The notes under the pieces: generated by a model | The model's input: the letters and a program-made list of their open reading frames with translations, nothing else | The model's database searches: none | Told to the model about the DNA's origin: nothing | Part shown: positions 11,579 to 23,144 of the stretch, one piece after another | How positions within the stretch are numbered: position 1 is the first letter of the stretch | How the letters are laid out: every line of letters begins with the position of its first letter | Translations under genes and position numbers: made by a program | NCBI RefSeq assembly: GCF_009727055.1 | Contig: NC_052359.1 | Span: 19,842,167-19,906,166 of the forward strand | Direction: 5' to 3' | DNA length: 64,000 nt | Source: Benincasa hispida | Taxonomy: Eukaryota > Streptophyta > Magnoliopsida > Cucurbitales > Cucurbitaceae

Positions 11579-12539
11579 GGCTTTGTGTTCTTCTTTGTCA
11601 TCAAATATTTGATTGTCGAGTGATCAGTGTGAATGAGTACCTTGGTTCCCAATAGATATGGCCGGAATTTTTCCAACGCAAAAATCACAGCCAGGAGCTC
11701 TTTTTCAGTGGTGGTATAATTAAGTTGAGCAGAGTTCAGAGTTTTACTCGCATATGCGATGGGGTGCAAAATAGTTTTCTTCTTTTGCACTAATGCAACT
11801 CTCATCGCATACCCGCTTGCGTCGCACATGAGTTCGAATGGGAGTGTCCAATCCAACGCAATCAAGACGGGTGCAGTAATCAGCGCATCTTTTAAAATTT
11901 TGAATACATTGAGGCAATTGTTGTCAAATTCAAACTTCCTATCTGCCTCTAACAACGCACTCAGTGGTCTTGCTATTTTAGAAAAGTCCTTGATGAATCG
12001 TCTATAGAATCTGGCATGCCCCAAGAAGCTTCGCACAGCCTTCACATTGGTTAGAGGTGGAAGCTTTTCAATTGTGTCAATCTTTTCTTTATCCACCTCC
12101 AACACTTCTCGGGAGACCTCGTGTCCCAACACTATTCCTTCCTTCACCATGAAGTGACATTTTTTCCAATTGAGCACCAGGTTCGTCTCTTCACATCTTT
12201 TCAGAATTTTCTCCAAATTTACGAGGCAGACTTCATAAGTGTTCCCATAAACGAAGAAGTCATCCATAAATATTTCTACTAAGTCCTTGAGATAATCTGA
12301 AAAGATCGCCATCATACACCTCTAGAACGTGCTTGGCGCATTGCAGAGGCCAAACGGCATGCGGCGAAAAAAATGTCCCATATGGGCAGGTGAATGTGAT
12401 GTTGTCTTGGTCTTCAAGAGAAATCATGATCTGATTATACACGACATATCCATCCAAGAATCAATAAAAATTGTTCCCTGTTAATCTGTCCAGCATTTGA
12501 TCGATGAATGACAAAGGAAAGTGATCTTTCTTTGTTGCC

Positions 12540-12724
12540 GCATTCAATTTGCGGTAATCCATGCAGATGCACCATCCAGTGATGGTCCTTTGCGGTATTA
12601 ATTCATTGTTCTCATTTGGGACTACCGTCATNGCATTCAATTTGCGGTAATCCATGCAGATGCACCATCCAGTGATGGTCCTTTGCGGTATTAATTCATT
12701 GTTCTCATTTGGGACTACCGTCAT
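12540..12724. other. Single-N join with 92-bp exact direct duplication
   Basis: A lone N at 12632 separates two identical 92-bp copies, 12540-12631 and 12633-12724, inside the RT fingers coding region. As at 11499, an unmerged contig overlap is the simplest explanation. Both copies code for the same CMDYRKLN segment. Confidence 0.9.
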
Positions 12725-13329
12725 TCCTCCCTTCTTCGGGACACATTGCACAGAGCTGACCCACGTGCTATCTACAATGGGATAGATAATGCCCACATCT
12801 AGCCAGTTGATAATCTCCTTTTTGACGACCTCCTTCATTGCAGGGTTAAGTCTACATTGATTTTCAATAGTTGCTTTGTGGTCGTCCTCAAGATGAATGT
12901 GGTGCATGCAGTACGTGGGGCTAATTCCTCTGATATTAGCGAGCGTCCAGCCAATTGCTCGCACATGCTTCTTGAGAATGCTCATCAATGCATTCTCTTG
13001 ATCTGCGTTAAGTGGAGGAAATTATCACTGGTAGCTTCTCATTCTGCCCTAAGAATGCATACTTCAAATGTGTTGGTAGGGTTTTCAATTCAAGTGTTGG
13101 TGGTTCCACGAGAGAAGGTTGGGTTATTTTTCTTTCTTCTTTCGGCTCTTCTTCTTGCAGTGCGATCAATCTTTCTTCTTTGTTTGTTTTTGCTACGATC
13201 GCATTGCAGGCAACTACGGATGCGTTGGCATCCTCTTCTTTACATAAGACTTTTCTTTTTCAATCAAATTCAGGTCATCTTCAGAATCTAGCAGGACTTC
13301 CTCATCAGGAAATTTCATGGCACGAATTA

Positions 13330-14069
13330 TGTTAAATTTGAGTTTCTATCCGTTTATGCTCAAAGTGATTTCTCCCTTGTGCACATCAATTTGAGCACGA
13401 CCCGTTGATAGGAAAAGTCGCCCCAAAATGATGGGCACATCTTTATCGACCTAATCTAGGATGATGAAGTCAACTGGCAAAATAAATTTATCAATCGTGA
13501 TCAGCACATCCTTCACCTTACCCTCTGAATGAACCAGAGATCTGTTGACCAGTTGGAGAGTCACGGATGTGGGCACCAGTTGCCCTACATTTAATTGTCG
13601 AAAGATTGACAGCGGCATCAAATTTATGTTGGCCCCCAAGTCACATAGGGCTTGCCCAATATAGAGTCTTCCTATGGAGCAAGGAATAGTGAAGCTCCCA
13701 AGATCGCTCATCTTCGGTGGGATAATAGATTTGGAACTTTGCGTTAGTGCCACAGTGGCTTATTTTCCAGCGCCTCTCTTCTTAGTTACCATGGCCTTCA
13801 GAAACTTGGCATAGGCAGGCATTTCCTCAATCGCTTCACTGAAAGGAATATTAACATGTAATTGTTTTAGCATAGACAAAAAGCATTGGTACTGTACCTC
13901 TTTGTTTTTCTTCTTCCTTAGCCTCTGAGGGAAGAGTGGTAACTGAACTTTCACGGTTCCCGTTTCATTCTACTTTGAGGTTGACGCAACCTCAGGTTCT
14001 ACTGCTTCATTTTCCTTTTCTTCTTCTTGCGTTGCCGCAATCTCAGGCTTAGCTGCGATGGAAGTTGTT
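13330..14069 (-). pseudogene. G2 protease and gag-protease linker remnant
   Basis: The minus ORF 13753-13451 carries the aspartic protease signature as ALCDLGANINLMPLSIF, typical for Athila/Tat elements, followed by SEGKVKDVLITIDKFILPVDF. ORF 13954-13760 just upstream holds the linker QLHVNIPFSEAIEEMPAYAK, also characteristic of this lineage. TAG or TAA stops separate the segments. The protease would process the gag-pol polyprotein. Confidence 0.85.
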
Positions 14070-15408
14070 CTACTCTGGTCCTTTCTTTCTCCCTCCACGG
14101 TATTTCCACTCTGCAATGTCACAGCCTGACATTGCTCCTTACCTCATCCCCCTAGGTTGCGTGGAAGCTCGGTTGAACTTGGAAACACCACTTGCGATCT
14201 ACTTTTGAGCTCATTCACAATCTGGCCCATTTGAAATTCAAGGTTGCGGATGGATGTAGCCTGACTTTGAAGCACTGTCTTGTTTTTCTCTATGTATTGC
14301 TTCAATAGGCTTTCTAGAGAAGAAGATTTCGGTGGTTCTTGTGAGCTACTTGCTTGGTTGCTCTGTTGACCGTTGTTGCGTTGAAAGAATCCTGGTGGCC
14401 CTTCTTTTTACGCCACAGATTAAAAATTTTGTTATTGATTCTTCCAAGCAAAATTGGGGTGGTTTTTCCACCCAGGGTTATAGGTGTTTGAAAAGGGGTT
14501 GTTCTTTACAAAATATACAAACTGTGATTTTGCGGGCAATCTTCCATTGCATGCCCATCACTGCAAGTCGCACACCTTGCTATGTTTTGACTTATTGCAT
14601 TGATCAGCCCACCTTGCGATGCTGGGCTGCTGATCGTCATTCCTTGAATCAAATTCATCATTGCGGTCATTTGGTATTGCAATGAGACAATAGCACTATT
14701 ATTTGCGTCAGAATCCTTGAGTCTTAATCTCTGGTCACTCTCCCTCCAGTCTTCATGATTCTTGGAGATATGGTCCAGGATATTCTTCGCCTCATCATAA
14801 GTCTTGTCAAGCAAACCACCAGCTGCTGCCACATTGGCAGCGGTCTGCGAAGCAGGATTCAAACTGTGGTAGAAAATTTCCATTTGCAGGCAATCTGGTA
14901 ACCCATTATGCGGACAATCTCGGACCAACCTTTTAAACCTCGCCCAAGCATCGCTGAGCGATTCATCCATATCTTGTTCAAAATTTGTAATAATCTTTCT
15001 TCGTCTTGCGTTCTCGGTAGGTGGAAAATACTTCTTCATAAACTTCTCCACCACCTGCTCCCAAGAAGTGACCTCTCTTTGTTCGAGCGAATAATCCCAT
15101 TTCCTAGCCTGATCACAGAGAGAAAATGGGAACAACGTTAGTCGAACTTCTTCAGCAGAGATGTTCGAAAACACAAAAGTATTGCAGATTTCAATAAAAC
15201 TTCGGAGATGGGCGTGTGGATCCTCGCCACACCTTCCTCTGAATTGATCTGCAGCCTGGATCATCTGCAACATCACCATTTTCATTTCAAATCTACTCCC
15301 GTCTAAGGCAGGCCTCATGATTCCCGGAGAGAAATCATAGAGGTTTGGCGATGCATAGTCCCTAATAGTCCTATTGTGATCGTTTGCCAACAAAATCGAA
15401 TTTGCCAT
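14070..15408 (-). pseudogene. G2 gag (capsid and zinc knuckle) remnant
   Basis: The 300-codon minus ORF 15408-14506 starts MANSILLANDHNRTIRDYA and continues with a Retrotrans_gag-type capsid (FSNISAEEVRLTLFPFSL, WDYSLEQREVTSWEQVVEKF, DAWARFKRLVRDCPHNGLP). A zinc-knuckle-like CATCSDGHAMEDC lies near residue 285. A frameshift near 14510 moves the reading to another frame (YNPGWKNHPNFAWKNQ near 14440-14490), and further gag sequence with NLEFQMGQIVNELK is seen near 14200-14250. The start codon lies only about 15 bp from the truncated 5' LTR. Confidence 0.9.
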
Positions 15409-15423
15409 GACATTGTTGTTGTT

Positions 15424-16368
15424 TGGTTCTTTCTTTAGATTCTATCTCGAGTAACTCTAAAGGGGTATTTTGCACAATATAAAACAAGACAATCGCAAGC
15501 AATGAACTTCCTAGATCATGTTAGCTTAGTTCCTCTCAACCCATTCAACTAGTTTAGCTACTCATGCATATTAAGAGAGTGAGCAGATGTAGAAATAGAA
15601 CTTCCATTGAATATATATAAGATGAAGTACAAAATAACAATGCAAGTATAGTAAAGAGCCTGGAGCAATTTCTTGCTGCCAGGCATTACACTGTTTCTAC
15701 TCGTGCTCTAAAGATAGTCTCGCTTTCGCGAGAGTCAACCCGCTCTCTGCTCTTACGCTTCAAGGTTCTCTCTTGAGCTGCCTTGGACAATCTCCGGCGT
15801 CACCACTCTTCTCTTGCTCCGCTGTAAAATGGAAAAGAAAACTATGAACAGAGGTATGAACTTGTAATGGTGATGAGGTAATCGACTGCTTAACCCCTTC
15901 TCTGAGGAATGCACTTGGTATTTATAGGGCATCAAAGGTGAAAGACGACTTCTTTCTCCTGGTTGTACAGATGGGACAGCTTTAATTCCTGACTGATGCG
16001 TCGGATAATTGTCACCGATAAAGCTGGATATACTTTGTGACCGTTATCGGCTGTCAACTTAATTTAGATCCGACTGCTGTCAGCTTTCTATCCCATCGAT
16101 CTTAATTGTCCTTTCATCCGGATGCGCCCACCATGTTACGGTGGTTCTTCTTGGGTGAATGTTTGCGAGCACGATCAACACAAAGTCTTACGGTGAAGTT
16201 GCATTCGACCAATGTATTCCTATGATTCCATTCTTTGCATTGGACGCATGCGACCGCAATATTATAGAATTTATGCTTAATGGACGTAATTTAACATATT
16301 TCATCAACGTAATCCAACATTATTTAATGATTTAGCACTATGATAACGTGCATTTCTGCCCGTTATCA
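15424..16368 (-). mobile_element. 5' LTR of G2, truncated at its inner end
   Basis: 945 bp align with 7990-8955. On the minus strand it begins TGATAACGGGCAGAAATGC at 16368. The inner roughly 650 bp of the LTR, the PBS and most of the leader are absent; the gag ATG begins about 15 bp beyond the break. Confidence 0.87.
15919..15928 (-). promoter_or_regulatory. TATA-box candidate in G2 5' LTR
   Basis: The minus strand reads CCTATAAATA, a good plant TATA box, in the middle of the LTR. The corresponding position of the other LTR (near 8480) reads TTCTATAATAC and has lost the motif. Confidence 0.5.
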
Positions 16369-16373
16369 GCACC

Positions 16374-16839
16374 TTGTTAGGAGACATTGATCGTAGTTGG
16401 ATGACTCACATGACACTCGTGTGGGCAAGCCAAAATGAAGGTGATGTGTCTAGATAAGGCTTCCTCTTTTGTGTAAATAAAAAAAAAACATAAAAAAGGG
16501 GTAAAATAAAAGTTTGTTTCCTTAAATGTGTCATTACAAGGTTGAGTCTAGGAAGCTTGGCCCTTAAACCTTCGAGCTAGTGTAGGGGAAAACGAATTGA
16601 GAGTCCTATAAAACCATTCTAGGCTTTTGACTCACTCATGCATGAGTAGGATTAAAATCATTTTTAAACGTACTTTATTGATTGATTGTAATCTGATTAT
16701 GTTTTTTTATTGCAAATCTAATCCTTATAGACTATTGAAACTAGAGTAACGACCCTTGTGATTGAGCAAGCATAATCTTTTGTGTGAATTTGTGATTCTA
16801 CCTTGCTCGAGGATGATCAAGAATTAAGTTAGGGGTATT
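16374..16839 (+). mobile_element. G1 3' noncoding region, second piece, with polypurine tract
   Basis: This continues G1 after the G2 insertion (TSD GCACC at 16369-16373). No ORF is visible. The sequence 'attaagttaggggtatt' at 16823-16839 directly before the LTR start TGATAGC is the probable polypurine tract priming plus-strand DNA. Confidence 0.7.
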
Positions 16840-18144
16840 TGATAGCACCGAAAATGTGTTATTTTTCTCTGCTTAATTCTAGGTCGTTACTATATTTAAT
16901 GTGTTTATTTGATGATTTTGTAGGTATTGAGCATCTTGGAGGTACAATTGGTAGTTACGAGCTATTTAGGGTTAATTTGGAGCAATTAGAAGCTAATTTG
17001 AGCGATAGGGCTTCAAAGGGACGTGAATGGATGAAAACACCCTTAGATGGAGCATTGAACAATCCCAAACGAGTTTTGTGCAACGCTTTGAGGCAGTCAA
17101 TGCCCATATTGGAAAAAACAGGGCAGTGTTGCAACGCTGTGAATATAATGACAGACGCGCACACTAGGTAGCATTGCAATGTTGCGACCCTGCCCTATAT
17201 TTGTTCTTCACTTTTAGGTCAGAAGGGAGGATGCCCACCTTCGGCCTCCAGCCGATTTCTCCCTTCTTTTCCCTTATGCACTTGTATTTTGGGGCGTTTC
17301 TTTAATAGTAAATCGAGTAATGTCGGATTGTAACTTCTCATCCCTCATGGGAAGGTAAGATTTTGGTTTCTTAGTTTAGGGAATCAGAGGAACTCGATGT
17401 AATTTATGAGATTTTAATTTAATGATTTATTTGAACTTATTTATGGGTTTTGATTCGAATCTATATGTATGAATTGCATGATTTTGATTGTTGATTGATG
17501 TCCAATAGTATTTTCATGTAATTCTAACGCTTTAAGATTGCCTTGTAATATCTGACACGTATTTATAGGATAATCCTATTGGAAGCAATAGGTTAGTTAG
17601 GCAAAAAGGACTATTCCTAGCAACCTTGAGAAAAACTGTATTGATTGTTTAATTAGACGTTGGAAATTAACACTCATCTTAGCATAATCCTTAGATCTTA
17701 ATGCGATTTGTTAATTTGTATGGAGCGGATTCATTTTCTTTGCATTTTGAATAATTAGATAATTAGGACCATTGATTGGGATTCCAATCAATTGGGCTAA
17801 GCATAAACAAGAAATTTAAGTCATAAATTGGGTCGACGATCTAAATTACATTGGGCAAATCTATTTCTTTAAACTAAGACATCTTGGTTAATTGTGCTTC
17901 TATCTTTACTTTTCTTGCATTTTTATTTTCACGCAATTTCAATTATCCAACCATACCAATCTCCCCCCGCAATTTATCACTTTAACTGAAACAAGACTTG
18001 ATGAATTAATCTTTCGTGCTTCCCCTGAGGTTTGACCCCAAACTTCGCTTGTACTACCAATTAGTATAAGTAGTTAGTTTGGTGATTTATAAATAATATT
18101 TGCGTAGGCGTGGGTTTACGAATGATGAAAACTCAATCCTATCA
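16840..18144 (+). mobile_element. 3' LTR of G1
   Basis: 1305 bp from TGATAGCACC to CCTATCA, preceded by a purine tract and followed by the TSD ACCAT. CAACGCT-like words occur at 17080-17195. ORFs at 16839-17171 and 16955-17179 are chance frames over the same stretch. The related solo LTR S3 (24467-25805) has the same overall organisation and length. Confidence 0.9.
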
Positions 18145-18285
18145 ACCATAGATGACTTGACCTTAATCCGGAATGAGTTGTGAACTTCTGCCTATGAGGG
18201 CTGTCCTTTGATCTGTATAAGTGAGAATGGTCAATTTTGCCGACTCAATAAGCCTACCATTTTCGAGATTGGTCAAAGTGGAGAG
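18145..18285 (+). mobile_element. 5' LTR of RE-A, piece 2 of 3
   Basis: Starts with the second copy of the G1 TSD (ACCAT) and continues the copia LTR ('gatgacttgaccttaatccg', 'gccgactcaataagcctacc'). It ends with GAGAG (18281-18285), the TSD of solo LTR S1. Confidence 0.88.
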
Positions 18286-18458
18286 TGTTAAGATTGGTGT
18301 CCTAATTCTCCCAAATTCTCATAGTTTGTAAACTGTACACATTGTTATGAATAAAAAAAAGAGTTATTTTATTTGGCATTTACTCATATCCAATAAACAA
18401 AGCTCCATAGTTATTGTATGTAAACTTAAGCATGTATATGACATATACAAGTGGATCA

Positions 18459-19888
18459 TGTTGGATCGATATGGAAACCCTAAAGGGAGGGGGGGGGAAT
18501 AGGAATTTCAATTAAACTTTCTTTTTCTAATTTAACCCAATTAAACTAATTAATACACTTTTTATAAATAATAAGAAAAAATTCAATTTTATGCACAAAT
18601 AAGATGACAAAAATGTGATAAATTAATTCTATCAATTTTAGCAAATAAATAAGAACAAACTAAAACATACAATAAATTGCTTAAATTAATTGCAAAAAAT
18701 AAAAAGGAAAGAGTTAGAGAAGAAGACACCATAATTTTTATAGTGGTTCGGTCAAACTCGACCTACTCCACTCCCCAAGCGCTCTTGGGAATTTGAATAA
18801 AATCTTTCCGACTCTTTCCACGGATTAGAGCACAACCGTTACACCACCACTCCTTTTATGGGTTCAAGAGCAAACCTAATCCTTTCCACGGTTTAGGATC
18901 AAACCATTACAAATGTTGGAATTTTTGAAGAACACAAATACAACTCTCACTAGAGTGGATTTACAAGTTTAAGCACTCAACAAGTTTATCCTCACAATAC
19001 AATAACACTCTCTTCAAGAATAAGATGAAAAGAAAAAAATTGGGGAACTTAGAGAGAGAAACAATGGAACTTTTGAGTTTTTGGAGGATTATGAAATGTA
19101 AAATTTGTTGGTTCAAAATTTGGAGAGGAAGATGGTTTATATAGAGATGGAAAAAATTTTAGAAACCACAATTAATTTGAACCATTGGATTTTGGAAAAA
19201 GAAAAAAATTAATGGTGGAGATTTTAAACTAAACTAGTCGTTAGATACAAAAAAAAAAATATATATTAAATTCCTTTTCTTTTGAAATTCCTTTTCTTTT
19301 TAAAATTAATCAAAAAATAAAAAAAAACATACCATGTGTCAAAAACTAGCCATTAGACACAAACATAAATATAATATTAAATTTATTTTCCTTTTAATTC
19401 TTTTATTTTTAAAATTCCTTTAAAGTCAATTCAAAATAAAAAAACATATCATGTGTAAAAAACTAGCCGTTAGACACAAACATAAAATAATATTAAATTG
19501 ATTTTCCTTTTAAATTTATTTTAAATTTTCAAATTTTTTTTTTTTTAAATCAAATCCAAAAATCAAAAGTCTATCATATGTTAATCTCTTAATGATCCAC
19601 CATTCAACCAATTATGCTGCCACATGTCTACATGCAAATGGTCTGGTTATGCCACGTCATCCACCACGGTATTTTCTCTATAGACTTGTTTCGGTCATAT
19701 CGTCTTCGTTTTAGCTCCGATTTGGTGATTCAAGAGGTGTTGGAATCGTTGTTCCGAGCTCTACACTATGGACATATTAAAACACTAAGATTTTTAGTAA
19801 CTAAAAATTGAGTTTGTTATCATAAAAACATTGCTTAATTAATTAATTAAAATTAATTAATTTGAGATTAAGAGCCAAAAAACCAACA
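18459..19888 (+). mobile_element. Solo LTR S2 nested in S1
   Basis: 1430 bp from TGTTGGATCGATATGG to AAAAACCAACA with a perfect TSD GATCA (18454-18458, 19889-19893). The TGTTGG...CCAACA termini are those of a copia-type LTR from a family not otherwise seen here. It contains 'tagtggttcggtcaaactcg' near 18740, a phrase common in plant LTRs, and a TATA-like 'gtttatatagag' at 19135-19146. Confidence 0.87.
19225..19575. repeat. Imperfect tandem repeat, about 117-bp unit, inside S2
   Basis: Three units begin near 19230, 19345 and 19463, each with 'aactagccgttagacacaaa' (or a one- or two-base variant), then an AT-rich part with ttaaat and ttttcctttt, and 'ca-aucatgtg'-like ends (written in DNA as accatgtgt or atcatgtgt). 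The third unit decays into poly-T. Confidence 0.75.
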
Positions 19889-21164
19889 GATCATGCCTTA
19901 AGTGATAACCTAAATATGTTTGTAGTATAAGGATTAAGGAGGGATACCTGATCCTGGTGACACTACAGATATGACCCGCTTTGTAGAGGTTTGCAAATGT
20001 TGTGAACTACTACAGATGGTAGATCCTGACCATTCATGTGGAGACATGTGAGTGGAGGTGTCCTATACAAAGAGTTTGTATAAGACTGGACCATGAGAGG
20101 ATTCATCTCTGTATATACGCTATTGATACTTAAGACTTACATCTCACTTAAATGACCATAGGTGACATGACCTCAATTCTGAGTATTTTGGGAACTCTTA
20201 CCTTTGAGGGCAGTCTTTTGATTAGTATGGGTGAGAGTGGCGAGATTGCCAACTCAACATGCCTATCTTTTTGGGAATTTTATGATTTAGGAGTTGGGAA
20301 CTCAGTTACACAAGATGAAAGTCACTTCTTCCTTAAAATAGGGGTAAGTAGATAGATTGTTCCTCTAAGGGCTAATTACGGGTCTTCAACATAGTGGCCA
20401 CAACTTTTTTTTGGAAGAGAAGACTCAATCATAGTAGGACTATGACTTATGTTCATTAAAGAGATCAGTGGTACTTAAGGAGTTAGATGTAACTACAGGG
20501 GCATAACGATTATTGGCTCATCTGTATTTACGAGCGATCTGTGAAGGGTTATCACGCTATTGATTAGTTGATATGGACACATAATATATCTGTAGTAAGA
20601 AGAGTTCAACTGTCGGTCTTTAGTGGAGTGCCTGGCAGTTAACGGATGGTAGATCCCATGACTTAAGTGTTTAGTCAGTTATTCACGTACCGTTGAAGCT
20701 TCGAGCTACAGCTCTAAAAGGTCCTTTTGGTAGCTCAATGGATTCAAGTTAAGAATCAGTTCTTGGTGTTGATTTGAAATGTTCAAATTGACAAGAGGTA
20801 ATTCGATTATATATGATATGATCGATGTGATATATGAGATATATCAAGTGTAGGATTAATGTAAATGAGATTTACATTAAGTACCATGAAATAGAAAAAG
20901 AACTATGGGTTATATGTTTCATGAGATGAAATATTAAAACTATAGGTTATGAATTTATTATGGTAAGTTGGTTATCATATTTATTTATAATAATATTAAT
21001 TATTGGATAATTATCTCTTTTTTTCTAATAACCAATTGAGTGGAAGGTTATTGATAGTTTCATGTTAACTGTGAGATAAAAGAAAAATTGTTTTCCTAAA
21101 TTTAGTAGTTGCAAGAGTTTCCATTCTCGAAATCACTCACGAAATTGCTGTCAAGTGAATAGGA

Positions 21165-21300
21165 TTCACTAAACGATATTTGAATAGAGACAAAACGATC
21201 GTGGAGTGACACTACACGATAGATCAATCAGCTGGCCATTAGTTAAATGATCGCAAAGCATTTGCTAAACGATCGTAGAACATTTGTTAAACGATTGAGC
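21165..21300. repeat. CGATCG-word array in S1
   Basis: Words of the type TAAACGATCG, AAACGATCGTG, ACACGATAGATC and AAATGATCGC recur roughly every 20 to 30 bp. Comparable arrays occur in S4 (27730-27990) and S5 (35370-35600). Confidence 0.75.
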
Positions 21301-21785
21301 ATTCGTCTATATGAAAGACTTTGGTCATCTCCCACTTGCTCAATCATTTAATGATTGTTATTCCTCTGGTCTCTTCCTCTAACCAAGTCCACACAGAGCC
21401 CACACTTCTGAATTCTCACACCGAGAATACCAAGGTAGCCATTGTGGTGGTGTCGTACTCAACTCAACTGAGGTCGGGGTTTTTGGAGGTTGTTCGCTGT
21501 GTCTGTGATCGCTGTAATCGTGCTGTGTTGTGGTCGTGGTGGACGAGCATTCGTGTGTTGCAGTGTAGATTGATCAAGCATTCGTAATCGAGGGAATTTG
21601 AAGATGAGTCGTCAAAGGTATGATAATCTTTCCCTTGATCTTATTAAAAGCATGTTGTAATTTCGTGTTGTGCATGACTAGTTAGTTTCCGTTTCTTGAT
21701 TGTAATTATATATGTTCAATATTGAATGAAAATTTGGAACAATCATTCTACTTCTCATGGAAATCCTCATGTCTAATTTCCTTCA

Positions 21786-23129
21786 GAGAGTTTGGAACAC
21801 AACTACAAGATGGAATTCACTCCTTCCCGGTCATAGGGTAAGTGGATAAATTACCTCCTTAAGGGTCAATTCTGGGTCTTGAACAATGAGGTGCACCCTC
21901 TCACTGGCCAAATAGTGCTCTAGTTATAGCTGGACTATGACTAATTGTTCACTATAGGGATCAGTAGTACTTAAGGAGTTAGATGTAACTATAGGGGTAA
22001 AATGATAATTTTGACCTAGCTGTAGTTATGAGAAATTTGTGAAGGGTCAACTTATTGTTGATTGATTATATCTAATGTGCACAAAAATATATCTATAGTG
22101 TGAAAAGTGTAGATGTCGGTCTTTAGTGGAGTGACTGACAGTTAATGAATGTTGATTAATTTAATTAAAGAGTTTAATTAATTAATCTCGTGTCATTGGA
22201 GCTTTTAATTTGTAGGTTCATAAGGTCCCCTTGCTAGCTCAATAAGGGTTAATGAGAATCAATTAGTTTTAGATTAATTTGAGTTGTTCAAATTAATTAA
22301 ATGGAATTAATTGTATGAGATACAATTAATATAATGTATATGGATATAATATAATATAATATTTATTGAGAGAGATAAATATTTGAATATGATTCACATA
22401 TGAATTAATGAATGTGATTCATATAAAAACTATAGGTTAAAATTAATATGAATATCATTCATATTAAAACTATAGATTATATGAAAGAATATACTATATG
22501 TTATATTATATTTGATATAATATAAACTATAGGTTATACATTACATGAAATTTAATATATAGTTCAATCTAATTATATTAGTTTAGTTAATATAATTAAA
22601 GTTGTATTTGAAAATAACTCCTTTAGAACTTATTTCACGATGTGAAGAGAGTTATTTGATAACTCTCTCACATATCTCATTAACAAAGGAGTTAGTGAAT
22701 AATTTTTCATTACGTGAAACTCCAGTTGGAAGATACTCTCTATATCATCTCCTTTCTCTATACAAGTTTCTCTCAAGAATTTCTTTTCTCTCTTCACCAA
22801 AATTAAAGAAAGCAAACCTACACCTTTGCTGGATTTCTCACCTAGAGAGTAACAAGGAAGACACTTGGTGGTAGTGTCTAAATGCTGTTGTTCGTTGTTG
22901 TGTTCGTCAGAGAAGTTCTGAGTTCACGATCTCACTGGGAAAGGAAAATCATGAAGAAAGCATTCTACAAGGGTATATATATCCTTTCCCTTTCCTCTTT
23001 TTCCTTTTAGAAAAGCATGCTTAAGGTTGTATGATGTTTATCATTTTGTGCTTCTTCTCTGTTTTCCAAAAATTAAATTCACTGACACAAGCGATCACTC
23101 TCGTCCGCATTCGGAATTTGATTCCTTCA
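21786..23129 (+). mobile_element. 5' LTR of RE-A, piece 3 of 3
   Basis: Resumes after the S1 TSD with 'tttggaacacaactacaaga' and continues to the LTR end GATTCCTTCA at 23129, directly before the PBS. The three pieces sum to about 1.93 kb, matching the RE-B LTRs. ORFs at 22602-22874 and 23027-23257 are chance frames. Confidence 0.9.
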
Positions 23130-23131
23130 AT

Positions 23132-23144
23132 TTTTATCAGAGCC
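23132..23144 (+). other. Decayed primer binding site of RE-A
   Basis: TTTTATCAGAGCC differs from the copia consensus TGGTATCAGAGCC at two positions (GG to TT). It lies two bases after the LTR end, which fixes RE-A as plus-strand. Confidence 0.85.

Larger units (their letters stand above)
11400..13020 (-). pseudogene. G2 reverse transcriptase and RNase H remnant
   Basis: The RT N-terminal part is in the minus ORF 12988-12461 (GISPTYCMHHIHLEDDHK, CVPKKGGMTV, CMDYRKLN, PLSFIDQMLDRL). The catalytic motif FMDDF lies at about 12255-12267 in ORF 12315-11491, which continues with [12 protein letters not shown]. RNase H follows ([47 protein letters not shown]). The frame is lost between 12260 and 12460. 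Two single-N joins with exact duplications at 11420-11578 and 12540-12724 lie inside the coding sequence and probably reflect assembly rather than biology. Confidence 0.9.
7339..16368 (-). mobile_element. Athila-like Ty3/gypsy retrotransposon G2 (minus strand)
   Basis: A 9.0-kb element inserted in G1 with a perfect 5-bp TSD GCACC (7334-7338 and 16369-16373). In minus-strand order: 5' LTR remnant 16368-15424, gag, protease, RT-RNase H, integrase, a noncoding tail and 3' LTR 8955-7339. Gag (RTIRDYASPN), protease (CDLGANINLMP), RT (FMDDF) and integrase (HPQTNGQAE) fit the Athila lineage. Every domain is broken by stops or frameshifts, and the segment between LTR and gag, including the PBS, is lost. 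No envelope-like ORF is evident. Confidence 0.92.
3590..18144 (+). mobile_element. Gypsy-type LTR element G1, non-autonomous, carrying nested G2
   Basis: The element starts TGATAGCAC and ends CCTATCA, flanked by a perfect 5-bp TSD (ACCAT at 3585-3589 and 18145-18149). Removing the nested G2 (7339-16368 plus one TSD copy) leaves about 5.5 kb: a 122-bp 5' LTR stub, about 3.6 kb of internal DNA with two ORF remnants, a polypurine tract and a full 3' LTR. No gag, protease, RT or integrase of its own is visible, so it would have depended on another element. Its LTR style resembles Tat/Athila-lineage gypsy elements; that assignment is inference. Confidence 0.88.
18286..21785 (+). mobile_element. 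Solo copia LTR S1, interrupted by S2
   Basis: Begins TGTTAAGATTGGTGTCC and ends CTAATTTCCTTCA, with a perfect TSD GAGAG (18281-18285, 21786-21790). Without S2 it is about 2.06 kb, the size of the other full LTRs of this family, with no internal retroelement sequence, so it is a solo LTR left by recombination between two LTRs. Its start matches that of S6 (TGTTGGGATTGGTGTCC on minus at 37762). It contains a CGATCG-word array at 21165-21300. Confidence 0.9.

Noticed and set aside
13012..13335. Plus-strand ORFs at 12857-13335
   Set aside because: They are antisense shadows of the G2 pol sequence between protease and RT.
21165..21300. CRISPR-like array of short repeats
   Set aside because: The CGATCG words are degenerate, unevenly spaced, inside LTRs of a plant retroelement, and no cas genes exist.
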